Shown here: positions 1 through 12,860 of the stretch, one piece after another
Layout of the letters: every line of letters starts with the position of its first letter
How positions within the stretch are numbered: position 1 is the first letter of the stretch
NCBI GenBank assembly: GCA_019914945.1
Contig: CM034101.1
Coordinates: 17,805,188 to 17,869,187, forward strand
Source: Typha latifolia
Taxonomy: Eukaryota; Streptophyta; Magnoliopsida; Poales; Typhaceae
Reading direction: 5' to 3'
DNA: 64,000 nucleotides
Notes under the pieces: model-generated
Told to the model about the DNA's origin: nothing
The model's input: the letters and a program-made list of their open reading frames with translations, nothing else
Databases searched by the model: none
Program-made: the position numbers and the translations under genes

Positions 1-98
1 CACAAATTAGACAAGAAATCAAAATAAAACCAGATTCGAATCACACCAAAACGACAGCAAAGATTGATCAGAACCCAACAACATCAAAAGAAACTTAC

Positions 99-202
99 TG
101 CTGGCCTCCCTCAAAAGTCGGGGGAGTCGGCTGCTCGCTGTTATAGTGGGCGACGAGGGTGTCGAAGCAGTACACCGCCATCTCGCAATTCGCCGACACC
201 AT
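99..202 (-). CDS. AMMECR1-domain protein, first coding exon (gene continues beyond left edge)
   Basis: Minus-strand exon of 104 nt, starting at the ATG at 202-200. It encodes MVSANCEMAVYCFDTLVAHY followed by NSEQPTPPTFEGGQ. This matches, from memory, the start of plant AMMECR1-family proteins (MVSANxEMxVYCFDTLVxHY). The exon ends at 99 in a good donor (CA|GTAAGT, GT at 98-97), and the remaining exons lie to the left of the window. AMMECR1 proteins are conserved in eukaryotes, archaea and bacteria; their biochemical role in plants is not established. I chose this ATG rather than the upstream in-frame ATG at 316 because family homology starts here and the upstream codons are Arg/Ser-rich with no family match. 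The gene is in the same orientation as the RFC3-like gene, whose stop codon lies about 840 bp away on its 5' side. Confidence 0.8.
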
Positions 203-1039
203 CTTGGATTCCCCACTGCGAGAAAGGCGATCGCGCAGGATCGGTTGAAGAAATCGAGGGGAACTGGAGAAGAGAGGTCGGCTTTTCGTTTCGCGAGGAC
301 GTCGAGAGTGGAGCAAATACTAGATATCCCTATGTGCAATACGCAGCCAAATTGAGAAGGTACGGAATGCTGACCGGCAGTATGAAAGAGGGACGTTCGA
401 GTGAATTTTAGAACGTGGCGCCTAATTACGGGTTGGAATTCGGTAACCGTGCATATGCTGAGCAGCTGTTGACATAAGGCCTAAGGGCACCCATGAAGGG
501 CCCATTTGCCAAATGCAGGGGCCCACTAGCCAAGGTGGAGCCCACCATATGAATCAATTCTGGCATCATCCAGCAAGCATATATATGATATATAACTTAG
601 CTAAGCTTAAGCAGGACGCAGACAATGATATGCATATGTGACAAAAACTCTACACTTGCTGCACCCACCAGGACTGCACTTGTGGTATGCCAATTATATG
701 AAAAAAGACCTTTCCCTGGGCCATGTAAGAGAGATACTACGAAGAGCATTCACTGTATGAAACTAGTGTAAACAAGGTTACCTGGTGGTGACCTCAAAGA
801 ATGAGTTGTTTCTGATGACATGGAGTTAATCTAGTTTGCTTAAACCAAGTGTGACATGACCAGATCAAATTGACTGGCAAACAGCAGTATATATGTCACG
901 ATAAACAGACTTTCGTTAAGGTTTACATACTGCGAGTATAAATTGCATGACTTGTACTTTAGACAAGCTTTCTTGAAGGTCACAAGTTATTTTTTTCATA
1001 ATCACGCACACTATGTATATAGTTAAACGCCAGATATTC
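203..1039. other. Intergenic: AMMECR1 5' flank and RFC3-like 3' flank
   Basis: No coding exon is supported here. The left part should hold the 5'UTR and promoter of the AMMECR1 gene. The right part is the 3'UTR side of the RFC3-like gene. The short open frames in 64-411 lack homology and fit chance reading in GC-richer promoter DNA. Confidence 0.5.
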
Positions 1040-4000
1040 TCAAGGATTTTGAGTTCCAGCTTCAGCAATGCTTTTCTCCCTCATATTTTTGGTGATTTCG
1101 GACTTGTAGAAGCTCATGAACTTTGCAGTAAATTCTGCCAAAAGGAGAAGGTTGAGTCCTTGTGCATTATATACAGTGACAGGGAATGGGAGGTAAATGA
1201 AACAGAAACATGAGGATCATCAGCTTTGCAGTAAATTATGCCGAAATAAGTCCTGGTGTATTATTTATGGTGAGATAGCATGCAAGGAAAATGAAACAAA
1301 AAACATAAGGCTGTGCTTCTATACCTTCAATTCTCATGAATTCTTGGACATCCTTTTTCTGGTCATGGAACTTTTTGCCGGCACCTTCTTCCTTATTTTT
1401 CATTAGAGTTGTTAACTTATCCTCCAACAGACGCCCCCGCTGGTTATGAGCAGAAGAAATGTTACTCCAATAATTGATAATATTAAGATTAAACAATAAT
1501 TGTATGTCAGATAATCAGATATCTCATCTCACATTGTTATAATCCTGATATAAAGTGTTGATTTTGGCTTGTATCGGCCCATCTGAGTTCTTCTTCAGTT
1601 CTGCAATAAGAGTCTGTCTTCAAGTAAAAGTTGGTTAAAGGCCTAGCTGTTGAAACATGAGTTCCGACGGGTATAAAACATGATTAAAAGATAGATTGAG
1701 CTTACATCGAAAATATAATCTGGAGATACATTATGCTCAATAACATTTTTAAGCTTCCCTCGAATGATATACAATCTGTATAACAAAGTGAATAATCACT
1801 ACCATCTTACAACCACACCAGATTATTAGTACATAGATACAGTTTAAAACATAACAAAACATCAACAAATGCAAAGGTGTGCAATAGTTATGTATTACTC
1901 ACTGCCTTGGACTCTGCTCTTCCAAAAGATTTTTGGCTATATTAGCAATATCTTCTTCCCATCCAGTTAAAATCTCCTGGTTTTCTATAAATTGACTACT
2001 GCATTACAATAGATAATTGGAATACATCAACAATCTTGAACATAGCTAGAATTTATAAATTTTATGCAGTTTATGCTGGAAAACCTTAAACACAAATTTC
2101 AGTATTGCACATTTGCACAAGGCACAAGCTACTACGTTCAATGCTGGGAATTACAAGGGAAGATCTAAAGGCACAATGCCAAAAATTAACTTACGCAAAA
2201 AATGAGCGCAATTAACCTATTAACTATAAAGCAACAGATATCTGTTCAACTCTCAAAAAGAACCTGGTAGGAATGTAACCACATAACTTACCATAGATAT
2301 GAGTAGTGAAAAGGCAAGAAATTGAGCTGACCAAACTGCAGGTGGGTTATTTATATAACAAATTTATATGATCATAGCAGGGAAAAGCATATTGAGCAAA
2401 AACAGTGATATTGTAAAATTCACGATATTTTTAGCTTTCATATCCACAATTTTTAAGAGAATTAAAGGCAGCTTCTGCTGCTTACAAGACATAATGTGCA
2501 CCATTTTTCCTTGGTACTATAATGCTAGAATTATTAGTGAGCTTATTCCGGCTTCACGAACTACACTAAGGGTGCAGCTTAAAGCTACTAGATAGGGAGA
2601 TTAGATGATGACTATAACATAAATATTTTAAAAACCAATATTATGGAGATTTGGAATTTTCATCATTCTGCTGCTTGAACTAGAAACCAAAACGAAAAAA
2701 AAAGAACTCCTCATCTATATTCATAAAATAACCTTTTCAATAAGACAATAATTGTCCAGTACAAATTATAAAAACTAAATGATTTAATGTCAAAATTTTT
2801 GGTAAAAGGAACTCCATGTACAAGCAAACAAACAGGCGACAATCTAATATCTCCAGTCTATCACAGGAAGGTTGGCAGAAACGAGTCATCTGAAATCTAG
2901 TTTGAACGAAGATATCTTCAGCATGTATGCAGTGATAAATGATGCAAACTCTACAAAGTAACGTTTGTTGTGCAAGCGTGCATGCATGTAGTATGTCTGC
3001 AACCAACTTACATTGATTTACATGAGGCTTCAAATGAACGAATTGCCTGCCGAAGATTTTTCTTTGAGTTTTCTGCAATTCTCCTTGCAAGATGATGTGG
3101 CAAGTCTATGTGTTCTTGCTTGGCAATATACTCCAGAACATCAACTATCTGAAAAGTATATAAAGTATAATATGCAACACTAAAAAATTTAAAACCTGAG
3201 AAGGCATGTAATTTAGCCTGATAATGGACACTAATGCAATGTAATACCTCGCCAACAGAAGGTGGAAGAAGTTTTACGACATTGCAAAGATTCTTGACTA
3301 CTTGAAGCTTTGAGGCATCAGAGCAGCAAAAAAAAATCCTGTTGCAACCTTCATATTTCTCCATTAGCCAGCGAATGTAATGCTGTGCATCTGTTGACAG
3401 CTTGTCAGCCTCATGGAGCACAATAACTGAAAAACAGAAGGAGAAAAAAAAAAGAACATCAACAGAGAGAAAAATTAAGACAAGGTTCTAATCATTCAGA
3501 AAGTGAAAATTAAAAAAGAATATGCACGCGCGTGCGCACACACACACACACATGGTAGGAGAAAACAGAGAGAAGTTTATCACCCATTAATCAGATTGAC
3601 TTTGCCATACACAGAAGAAAAGGTAGTGCAATGTACCTCTGTAATTAATATTATCACAATTGACGGCTTTGGCTGCTGGTGTGAGCGTCTCATTTATCAG
3701 AGCAATTATCACATTCTTCTCATATCCATGCAACTCTGATATATTAACCTCAACATGATGAGACGATGACCTCATTCTTATCTCAACGCTAGTGGCATGT
3801 TCTCCCTAGCGTATACAACAGAAATTAACTACTAAATTAAGAACATGTTTTCATGACTGGCAATTCAACTCAGTTGTGTAAGAAATTTAAGATAGGGTAC
3901 TTCTAAAAGTACCTTTAGATCAATTTTCTTCAACTCATTCTTTATCTGCAAATAAAGTTTGAAAAGAAAATTAAGGTTTAAGGATAGGGTAACAACAGTA

Positions 4001-5209
4001 TATGTTTTGATGGAATTGGTTTTTCACCTTCAGGTTTCCAGGTCCAAAAGCACCCCTTAAGTATGCAATAACCATCGTTTTCTTCCCAACCCCTGGTGGG
4101 CCTTCAAATATATAATGACCGCAATGCCCCTTTGCTACCTAAAATTAGTTGACAAAAAATGCATAGTCAAAAGAATTTTATTTTGATTTCCTCAATTTAA
4201 TGATGAGCGACCAGAGATAAGCACTGAAAGTTTGATCCATAGGAAAAGGCATACATATACTGCACTTCAATGATATATATACTCTCGCCTGCATTGGCTA
4301 GTATATTGAATTAAGTCAAACTTTATTTCGATACCTAAGAGGACTAATCAAGCTTGACAACTTAATTTGAGCCAAGCTTGAGTCACCTGGTTATCGACAA
4401 CCCTATTTATAAACAATGGTATCTGCTCTATAAACAACACTGCCTATCATATATAAAATTATAAATATGCGTCAATTTTTGGGAATAAAAAAATTACTGG
4501 TTTCTTGTTCCTCTATAATGTCTATATGATGCTGCATGAAAGAATAGAATATAAGAGTAAAAGTTACCATCTGATTGAGCTTCTCTGCCTGGTCCCGATT
4601 ACAAATGAACTCCCTCAAAACCCTTGGCCGATACTTTTGCGCCCAAACGAACTCCCTCTCTTTCGGAACCGAAGACGAGCTCATCGGCTTCGTCGCTTGC
4701 CGCTCCTTCCCTCCTCCGACGGCGTGGATCGCCTCGCCAGCATCCAACAACGATCTCGAGATCAGTACCGTCGGGGCTACAGCAGCAGCCGGCGCAAGCG
4801 CCGAGTTGTCCGGTAGCAAATCATTCTCCCTCAATGGCCTCGCGTCTAGTTCGCCACGCGGCAACAAACCGGGGTCCCAGGACTCCAACCCGGAGAGCGG
4901 CGGGGTCACAGGCGGCGGCGCCACCTCTCTCGCGGCGGCTGAGGCGGCTTCCCGGCGCCGCGAGAAGCAGGAGGCGCCCCAGTTGCGGAAGCAGGAGGAG
5001 GATCTAGAAGGGTTCGCGCCTGCCAGGCTACGGAGGTAGAGGCCGGAGTTGAGTAGGCCGGCGTAGTAGGGGCTTGCGGTGGTGGATTCGCGGAGGCGCT
5101 CCTCGACGAGGGCGGAGGAGAGGGTGCCTTGAGTTTCTGGTTTGGAGATGGACGGAGCTCTCGAAGGAGGGGAACGTCGGAAGAGGGAAGCCGATACGCG
5201 AGTCGCCAT
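1040..5209 (-). CDS. RFC3-like AAA+ clamp-loader subunit homologue (11 exons, 575 aa)
   Basis: Exons, 5' to 3': 5209-4568, 4138-4028, 3945-3913, 3805-3637, 3426-3248, 3148-3012, 1998-1903, 1775-1706, 1613-1533, 1439-1325, 1134-1040. All borders are GT-AG, and the total of 1728 nt keeps one frame. Residues 1-185 form a Ser/Arg/Ala/Pro-rich extension absent from canonical RFC3; its start has no acidic residues, so an organelle-targeting role is possible but only inferred. The AAA+ core has KYRP near 192, Walker A GPPGVGKKT near 227-235, and the Walker B position LHEADK near 322-327. The RFC sensor/SRC position reads NLC near 364-366. The C-terminal part is the RFC helical region, ending in FMRIEEFTAKFMSFYKS and a short tail. 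RFC3 belongs to the five-subunit complex that loads PCNA on DNA. This protein is a diverged plant paralogue, so a role in clamp loading is inferred, not shown. The start ATG is the first in a 214-codon open exon. Confidence 0.85.
1113..1306 (-). repeat. Tandem duplication of the RFC3-like terminal exon start
   Basis: Two adjacent units of about 95-100 bp, 1113-1212 and 1213-1306, are clearly related. Both contain TTTGCAGTAAATT, TATTTATGG or TATATACAG, and AATGAAACA in the same order. The first unit carries the real acceptor and first codons of exon 11. The second carries a decayed copy (the acceptor AG is replaced: GGCAT instead of GGCAG) inside intron 10. Confidence 0.75.
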
Positions 5210-6636
5210 GGGAGAGGACTCGGAACGGAGTGTAGTAGTAATAGTAGGCAGGCATTGATCGAGACCGGGGGGAATAAAGAGACGAAAAATAATAATAAGA
5301 AGAAGAAGAAGGTAGAAGAAAGGCGGTAGTTACTAAGGAGGAGAGGTCGATCTTAACAAGGGAAGAGGAGAAGAGTGCTGGAAGAAGGGAGACATTGATG
5401 GTCACGGGGTCCTCTTCTTTTAATTCTCTTCTCTTCGCCTTCCAGAAACATCGTTACGAGGTAGATCCTTTTCGATATTTGCGAGAACGAAGAAGAAAAA
5501 TATTAACTGGGACCAGAGATCCATGGGCTCAAATAAGGCCCATGAGGCCCACATTGCTTCCCTTGTTGTTTACTAGTTTCACGTTGGTTTCGCGATTTGA
5601 TTTAGCCGCATTCTTTTGCTCGTTCTGGTGCTGTTGGCCTAGACTTTACAATGTCACTTCGTTATTTGTGGACAGTGAAGTGAAACGAGTGTTTTGGCTG
5701 TAAATAATGTAGCTTATCATCACCCTGGTGTTAGATTGCAGATGTTTATATTCTCTTTTGTGTAGGTCCATACTGTAGAACGTCACCTCTATCTCTTTTT
5801 TTTTTTTCTTTTTTTTTTTTTTTGACAGTGAAGAGGAATAAGTGTCTTGTTGAATGCCTTCTTCATCATTGTTGCTACGGATGACTTATGATTCTGCTGC
5901 TCTTAGTCATTCATGTCTCTGAAAGTATGATTGTCGTCCAGAAGAAATTAATACTGGAGAATATCGACCGACTTTTGCGTAGTGTCTATCTTACTCTCAT
6001 TATAATATAATCCAGCGGATGAAAATAAGAGATGATAGAATTTATAACTCAACGTTTTAAAACATCTATTTTCTATGATCTGAGGGTCAAGGACCCTATG
6101 ATTGATACGATTCCCAGACAAGTTACACATGGGTGGATTTCTTTGCTCAGGTTTGCATGACAAAAGGAAGATATCTTGCATTTGTGACAACGTCCCTGCA
6201 GGGCAGCTAAGCCTGCAACGTACCAAAGACAATGGCAGGATTCCATTGCCGTATGACTTGGCCCAGGCTCTCAATTGCCAATGGATGGCCTGCAATTTTT
6301 CAATGCCCCTCTGCTAGCTTCTGCTACTCTTCCTCCTCCTCCTCCTCCTCCTCCTCCAAGAATCACAAAACTACGTACCTATCCTTGCTTTGTCCTGGGA
6401 GAATCCTGCGTGCCCATTGTATTGCCCCTGTCACCAGATAGCTGAGAAATAAAAGGGCTAGTATAGTACACTCCTTGCACCAAACTCCCCTATCAGCTCT
6501 GCCAATGTGATTCTTAGGTGCCCACACTTTGCACCACAACCAAAACTCCCTTTGTTACACAGTACGATCAATTGTAGTCCTATTCCAAGATAGCTGCCTC
6601 CTTTGATTCAGAGTACCGTTTCAAGTTTCAACCCTC

Positions 6637-6638
<2 letters not shown>

Positions 6639-6722
<84 letters not shown>
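6639..6722. repeat. (CT)n microsatellite, about 42 repeats
   Basis: An uninterrupted CT dinucleotide run of about 84 bp, followed within 40 bp by a short GA run, so the single strand could fold weakly on itself. Confidence 0.97.
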
Positions 6723-6727
<5 letters not shown>

Positions 6728-9700
6728 TCTTGTGAATAATTCAACTTGGGGTAGAGAGAGAGAGAGAGCGGCATAAGCGAGTGGTCCCTGGTTACCTATG
6801 TGTTTGAATCAATATAATATAATATAAAAAGAAAAAAGAAAAAGAAAAACCATACTGTAGTAATAAAACAAATTTGACAACCTCTAGTGGTTGATTTGTA
6901 ATATCATTATTTATCTTCTTGAGTTTCTTGTGGTGAATGGATGTAAGCTTGCAGTGTACGACAACTTTAACAAGTTGGAGCTGCAGCAAGTCAGGTGCCA
7001 GAGTACCCTCAACTGTCCTTGAGGTAATCCTGATCAATCTCCATGTCAAACGATGGCTCATCCTTTCTGCATTAGAACAGTTTGATGAAGTCCCTATACA
7101 ATGTAAGCAGGTTTATAATCTCCACGAAGTCTACATGCATGCTGGTAAATAGCTATGAGATTAAACTTGCACGAAGTGTCCAAATATAACATACAAATCG
7201 ATGCTTTAAGTTGTCTTGTCTTACTACAACAACAAATCCAACGTCAATTTTTTTTTTCACACACACAAGAGGACGTGACAATTACAACAGTAGATGGAGC
7301 TTAATTCTCTGGTAGTACATGAAAGAAGCATTACCAGGCATCAAGCCAAACTACTCCTCTTTCTCTCTCTCTCTTCTTCCCCAATATAAAAGATCATACA
7401 AGTGAGAACAAAAGCCATTAATTTTGCGTCGCAGATTTGGCCAGTAAGCATATATATCTTCCAATTTCTCAGGTGACCACACAGAGGTGGCAGCCCTGTA
7501 GCCTCTCTCTCTCTGTCTATCTCTTAACCATATGCAATTATCCTTCCGATAAGACCAAAAGCCATTAATTTTTCTTTGGCAAAGAGATGCCACAGTTGCA
7601 CATGACACTGCACTAGTAATTCCTCTTTACATGCATATATGCCTACATGGCTCTCCTTTTTTGCATCAAAATTATTCACCAGAGAGGTGTTTGATTTGTC
7701 TATCACTCGTATAGATCGATATAGATAGACTGTGGATGATTAGGTTGTCTTCTCTTTCTTTTTCTTTTTTTACGTGGTTCCCAAGAGGGTTGTCACATGG
7801 ATTCCCTGACAGAGTTGGACCACGGTCCAAAGCCTTCTTCTCCTTTTTGGGCCCCATTCTTATACGGCTTTCAACGCCCTCCCCCTCACTCTCCTCACAT
7901 ACATAGAAAACAACATTGTCCACGTCCCTTGTGTTGTCACCTTTCTCTATTCTTTCTTCTTTCTTCTTTTTCTCCCCTTTCTTTAACTATTTCCAACTTC
8001 ATTTGATCCTCCTCTAATCAACATCCGTGCAGGACTTGGATTATAAACTACTAACAAAACTCCATCAATGAGAAAAGAGAGCATTCTCACTATAAAAGAA
8101 ACAAAATCTCGAACAATAAGAACGGAGACCAAGGTCATGTCATGGAGGAGTGGAACGTAGAGATGCCATTTGAGCTTCCCATGTCGGAATGGAGAAGGAA
8201 GACACCGGATTAGCATCATTATTAGAGACAAAAGCTGGGCTAGATGCTCGACTAATCATACTTAATTAATTAATTAACCAAACCACGTATTGGGTTGTGT
8301 GTAAACTCTGTACTTCACTCGCTCCACTTCCTGCCCAAATAAAAGACATTCTTAGAAACTTTACACTAAAATGCTTAGATTAAGGAGCTCAGCTGGCATG
8401 GATCTTGAGGCTCGTGCAGAGTATTAATCGAATGTATAATAAATTTTCACCAGATTAAAATTTATAATCTTTAAAAGAATTATTATCTCTGCAGATATTT
8501 GATCAACAAATCTATTTGCTTAACGTTTTTTTTATTAATTTTAAGATTAAAAAAAACGAAATTTATTTGCTTAACTTCGTCTCATGCAATTGTCATATGT
8601 GTACCTTGGGATGTACTTTTGTTTTTTAGGTACATTTAAGCATAGCATGCAAAAAAAAAGGGACCCTTAAAAAAATAATTTGCAAAGAGAGGTCACGGAC
8701 GACACACAGACCACCCCGCACGTGTTGAATACTAGGGATTATAAATCCTAACCAATTAAAGCCAACGGGTTAAACACATAGTAAATTAATAAACTAACAC
8801 TTATCCCTCTCCTAATTAAATTTTAAGGCTAAATAATTCGGTATGCTAATTAGCTATTGCCTCAAAAAAATGGGCAAAAGAGACGAAGTTTTTATAATTA
8901 AAGAGTATTGTATTTAATTTTCTGATTTAACGTATAAAATTAATTGTATATATTTTATATATAATATAGTGCATGTAATTTTTATATATAATTAAATTAT
9001 AAAATCATGTTATATAATTTTTAAATTTTTTTAATATTAATACAAATGAAAAAGAAGAAGACAGTAAGTGAGGACTCTTTGACACAAGCCTCTGAGTCAT
9101 ATGGTACTGTAAGAGCGTCGAGACTGAAGGATCAAGAATCATCGATAGATAGGAAAACAAATTAAATAAATTCCAGGCGCTAGCAATAAGGACTAGAAAA
9201 CAAAACAGGTATAAGATGTTTCATCAATCATGGGAAATTGAAATTGATGATCACTAGCTTAGCAATGAAGTTTGCTTTAATTTTTCTTATGATGTTACCA
9301 GCAAATACTTGAACCAATTAAGCAGTAGATTAAATGGAACAGTAGAGGCCAAAAAATTGTCCCTCCCTTTGGGCCTGGGACCTGGGTGCATAATACCCAG
9401 AGCTTTGTTCTTTCGTGTATTAGTGGGCCCAAGGAGCATCCTATCTATTTTATGGACCTAACGTTAATTGGACCACATATTATATATATACGAATAATTA
9501 CACTGCGCCTACCATTTTCATATATAGACCTTTATTTTATCTTTTATGATATATTAACCATCTTAATTATATAAAATTTCCAGAGCATTTGATTAGTTTT
9601 AGACGCTGTAGTGATCATTTTATCTTATTTTAGATGAGAGAAAGAGAGAAGTACTGAGGATAAGACGGTTATTTGATGTTTTTCGTTAACATGGTCAATA

Positions 9701-10146
9701 ACAAGAGATATTAGATAATTGAGAGTCAAAGTGTCGTATAAAAAATAGGTTAGTATGAAAATGAGCTATAGTTTATGATATTTAGTTGTAATCAATCCTT
9801 AAATATACTTGTTAATTAAACATACACTTGGAGAGAAAAGATTCAGATATACCACAACATAAATTGAGGATTAATTTACCAACTAGCCTGTGGCGTCTTG
9901 GGTTATGGCTCACTCGCAGGCCCATGTGCTCAATTTTGTCTCTCTCTCTCTTTTTCTCTTCTCTCTCTTCTCCGAAATATTAGATGTAATCAAGAAATAT
10001 ATATATATATATATATTAGCAGATCTGGTTCTTGTCTCTGTGCGAATGATCATATGAAGGTCCCCCTCCTCAGTTCAAGACATGGGCTGCAGTCTCTTTG
10101 CCAGCATCTATGGATTTGTGAAAGCTAGCAACTCTACGTATCCATA

Positions 10147-10291
10147 CAAAGAGAGAGGAGAGAAGAGAGAAGAGAGAAGAGAGAAGAGAGAAGAGGTATC
10201 ACTTTATTTTTTGAAGCAGAAAAGTTGTTCTTCTTTCCTGACCCCTCACGTGTAATCACCTTTTCACCACACTCTCCCCTCCGGTTTCAAC

Positions 10292-10326
<35 letters not shown>

Positions 10327-10564
10327 CCCAAATTCCTCTCGAAGAAAAAGAAAAGTGGCCTTTTGGTGTTAATTGTTTGTAGTGTTATGTTATTATGTTA
10401 CGGGCCTTTTTGCCATGTATACTACCCCCCTTTTAAATCTATTATTTATGTTTATATCCTTCTAACTGGACTTGGTATCTGGCTACATGAATACCCAATA
10501 ATTAATGTTATCTGGTTGTCATTTTGTTTCATGAAATAGAGAGAGAGAGAGAGAGAGAGAGAGA
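10147..10564. repeat. Cluster of GA/CT tracts upstream of the bHLH gene
   Basis: The cluster holds a GAGAGAA-type minisatellite (10147-10197), a CT run (10295-10324) and a GA run (10539-10564). A further GA and CAGA-rich leader follows at 10656-10800, up to the ATG. GAGA tracts upstream of plant developmental genes are known binding sites for BBR/BPC GAGA factors; whether these act that way is inference. Confidence 0.85.
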
Positions 10565-10805
10565 AAACAACTGTTTTGAAGGATGTATATGTAAATAAAC
10601 ACATTATAGGGGGGCATAAAATGCAAAAAAGGTCATGTTATCTAGTCATGAAGGTGAAGAGAGAGAGAGTGAGAGAGGTGTTCAACAAACAATAGTGAAC
10701 TCTAGTGGGAAGCTACTAACAAGCATTCACACAAATACAAGAGAGGAGAGAGAGACAGACAGACAGACAGAAGAGAGACAGAAGAGGGGGAGAAGAGAAA
10801 ACGCC

Positions 10806-12819
10806 ATGACGCTAGAAGCTCTCTCTTCTAACGAGCTCCCTACTTTCCTCATCTACGACACCATCAACGCCACCCCGTTACTCCACCACCACCATGACCC
10901 GTCTCCTACCTCAAGCTTCCTCCTTGACAATGCCGGCATCGTGGGGAGCCCACTGGGCCTCCGTGTCACGGGTGCTGCTCCGCCGGAGCCGGCCACGGCG
11001 CAGGGGAGGAGAAAGAGGCGGCGGCGGCCGAGGACTCGCAAGAATAAGGAGGACGCCGAGAGCCAGAGGATGACTCACATAGCCGTCGAGCGCAACCGCC
11101 GCAGGCAAATGAACGAACACCTTGCCGTCCTCCGCTCCCTCATGCCGGAATCGTACATCCAAAGAGTACGCACAACATCCGCTAAATAATTTTTACACAT
11201 TTCTATTAAAATGATCAATTTTGGATGCTTAATTGATATAAAAAAGAAAGAAAGAAATGGATTACAATAGTTACCACTTACAGGTGTTTGTCAAAATGCT
11301 CTCGTTTCTTTGTCAATCCAAGTTGCATTTTCTTTTCTTAAATGGCTAGATTTACCCCCTGCCAAGTTGATCATTAGTAGTGCCCAATGCGTGTGTAGGG
11401 ATCAATCTATACTTTCTTTCAAAAAGTAGGCTAAAAGGAAATTCTGTTTGTAGGATGTGCTATTAATATATCGCCCCTATCATTAGTTCATTAATTTCTA
11501 GTACTAGGTACTTTTTTTATTTTGGTGCCAAAGGAGCATGTTTGTTGAAACTTTATAGTGGCATTGTTTTATAGGGTGACCAAGCTTCAATTGTGGGAGG
11601 AGCAATTGATTTTGTAAAGGAGCTTGAGCAACTGCTTCAGTCTCTAGAAATCCAAAAGAGAACACTTCTACAGCAGCAAAAGAGCAAGCAGGTCGACACA
11701 ATGCATGGCATTGAGTCTACAAACACGAGCGATGGCCCTGACTCCCCTCCATTTGCACAATTCTTTGCCTATCCTCAATATGTTTGGTGCCATGCTCCCC
11801 GGGACTACCCTGTGCCAGAGAGCCGGTCGGCGGTGGCCGACATCGAGGTGACTTTAATTGAGACACATGCGAATCTCCGAATACTATCGCCGAGGCGGCC
11901 GAGCCAACTCATCAAGATGGTGGCCGGCCTCCAAACCTTGAGGCTCACCATCCTACACCTCAATGTAACCACCATGGACACCATGGTGCTTTACTCTATC
12001 AGTGCCAAGGTATGCACTAGTATTTGCCTCTTCATATGGGTCACATGAGTATAGTCAAGTATATTTGCATGTACGTTTTTATTATTTAGATATTAGATGC
12101 CACTGGAGCATAGTTTACATCTACCCATGTGAAATTATGTGGTAATCTATGAGGGTATGTTGGTGTGGGGGTGATTAGGAAACGAAATCAATGTTGTCTT
12201 GACATTTGGGAAGTGTCAGATATTCCCTTGCATTTGCCTTTTTCTCTCCATGGGGAAATGTTCTTGGGGTACCTCTAAAGTAGATCTCCCAGGTACTATA
12301 CTTGATTCAAACAGCCTCCTTGGGTTTAAAAAACAAAGGAAGAAAGGAAGTGTCATAGGTGATAGATATTACCCCCAAAGTGTTGCATCACTAGGACAAG
12401 AAGAAAAGGGTGTTTGGTTTGTTGCCTAAAAGTTCTGCTTCTCTTTTAATTAACAAAACTACCGTGTTATTTAACTACCAATTGTTATCTCATCTTGGCT
12501 CACAGCTCACAATATCATGTACCTTTCAGAATCTTAGAATTTTGTGAACTCCAAACTAAAGCAAGAGAGCCAATATTTAAGCTTACTATTTCCCTGCTCC
12601 TCTGTATTCAAATTAGGGTCCACTAAGCATTGGATTTCCTGTTGCTTTTGACCAGATTGAGGGCTCTCTTCCTTCTCTGATGGAATGCCATTCAGGTGGT
12701 GGCCAAGTTGGTTCTTTAACTCTGACATGTCCAATTTTTGGGGAATACTTTATGACAATGGTGTTTTAAGACATACTTTTTATCTCAGGAGCCAATCAGA
12801 CATATTATTTTGCTACTTG

Positions 12820-12860
<41 letters not shown>

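Larger units (their letters stand above)
5210..10805. other. Intergenic, 5.6 kb, between RFC3-like and bHLH genes
   Basis: The two flanking genes are divergent, so this region must hold both promoters. I see no exon with family similarity. It contains poly-T near 5800-5822, the long CT tract at 6639-6722, an AT-rich stretch at 8830-9060, and GA/CT tracts from 10147 onward. Small open frames such as 6937-7152 and 7797-8006 have no recognisable content. A G-box core CACGTG lies near 8719, far from either start. Confidence 0.5.

Noticed and set aside
4575..5039. Plus-strand open frames over the RFC3-like first exon
   Set aside because: They are antisense to a strongly supported coding exon that splices in frame to the Walker A exon.
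6937..7152. Possible short gene or miRNA precursor near 6937-7152
   Set aside because: No known miRNA sequence recognised and no domain in any frame; not enough to support a feature.
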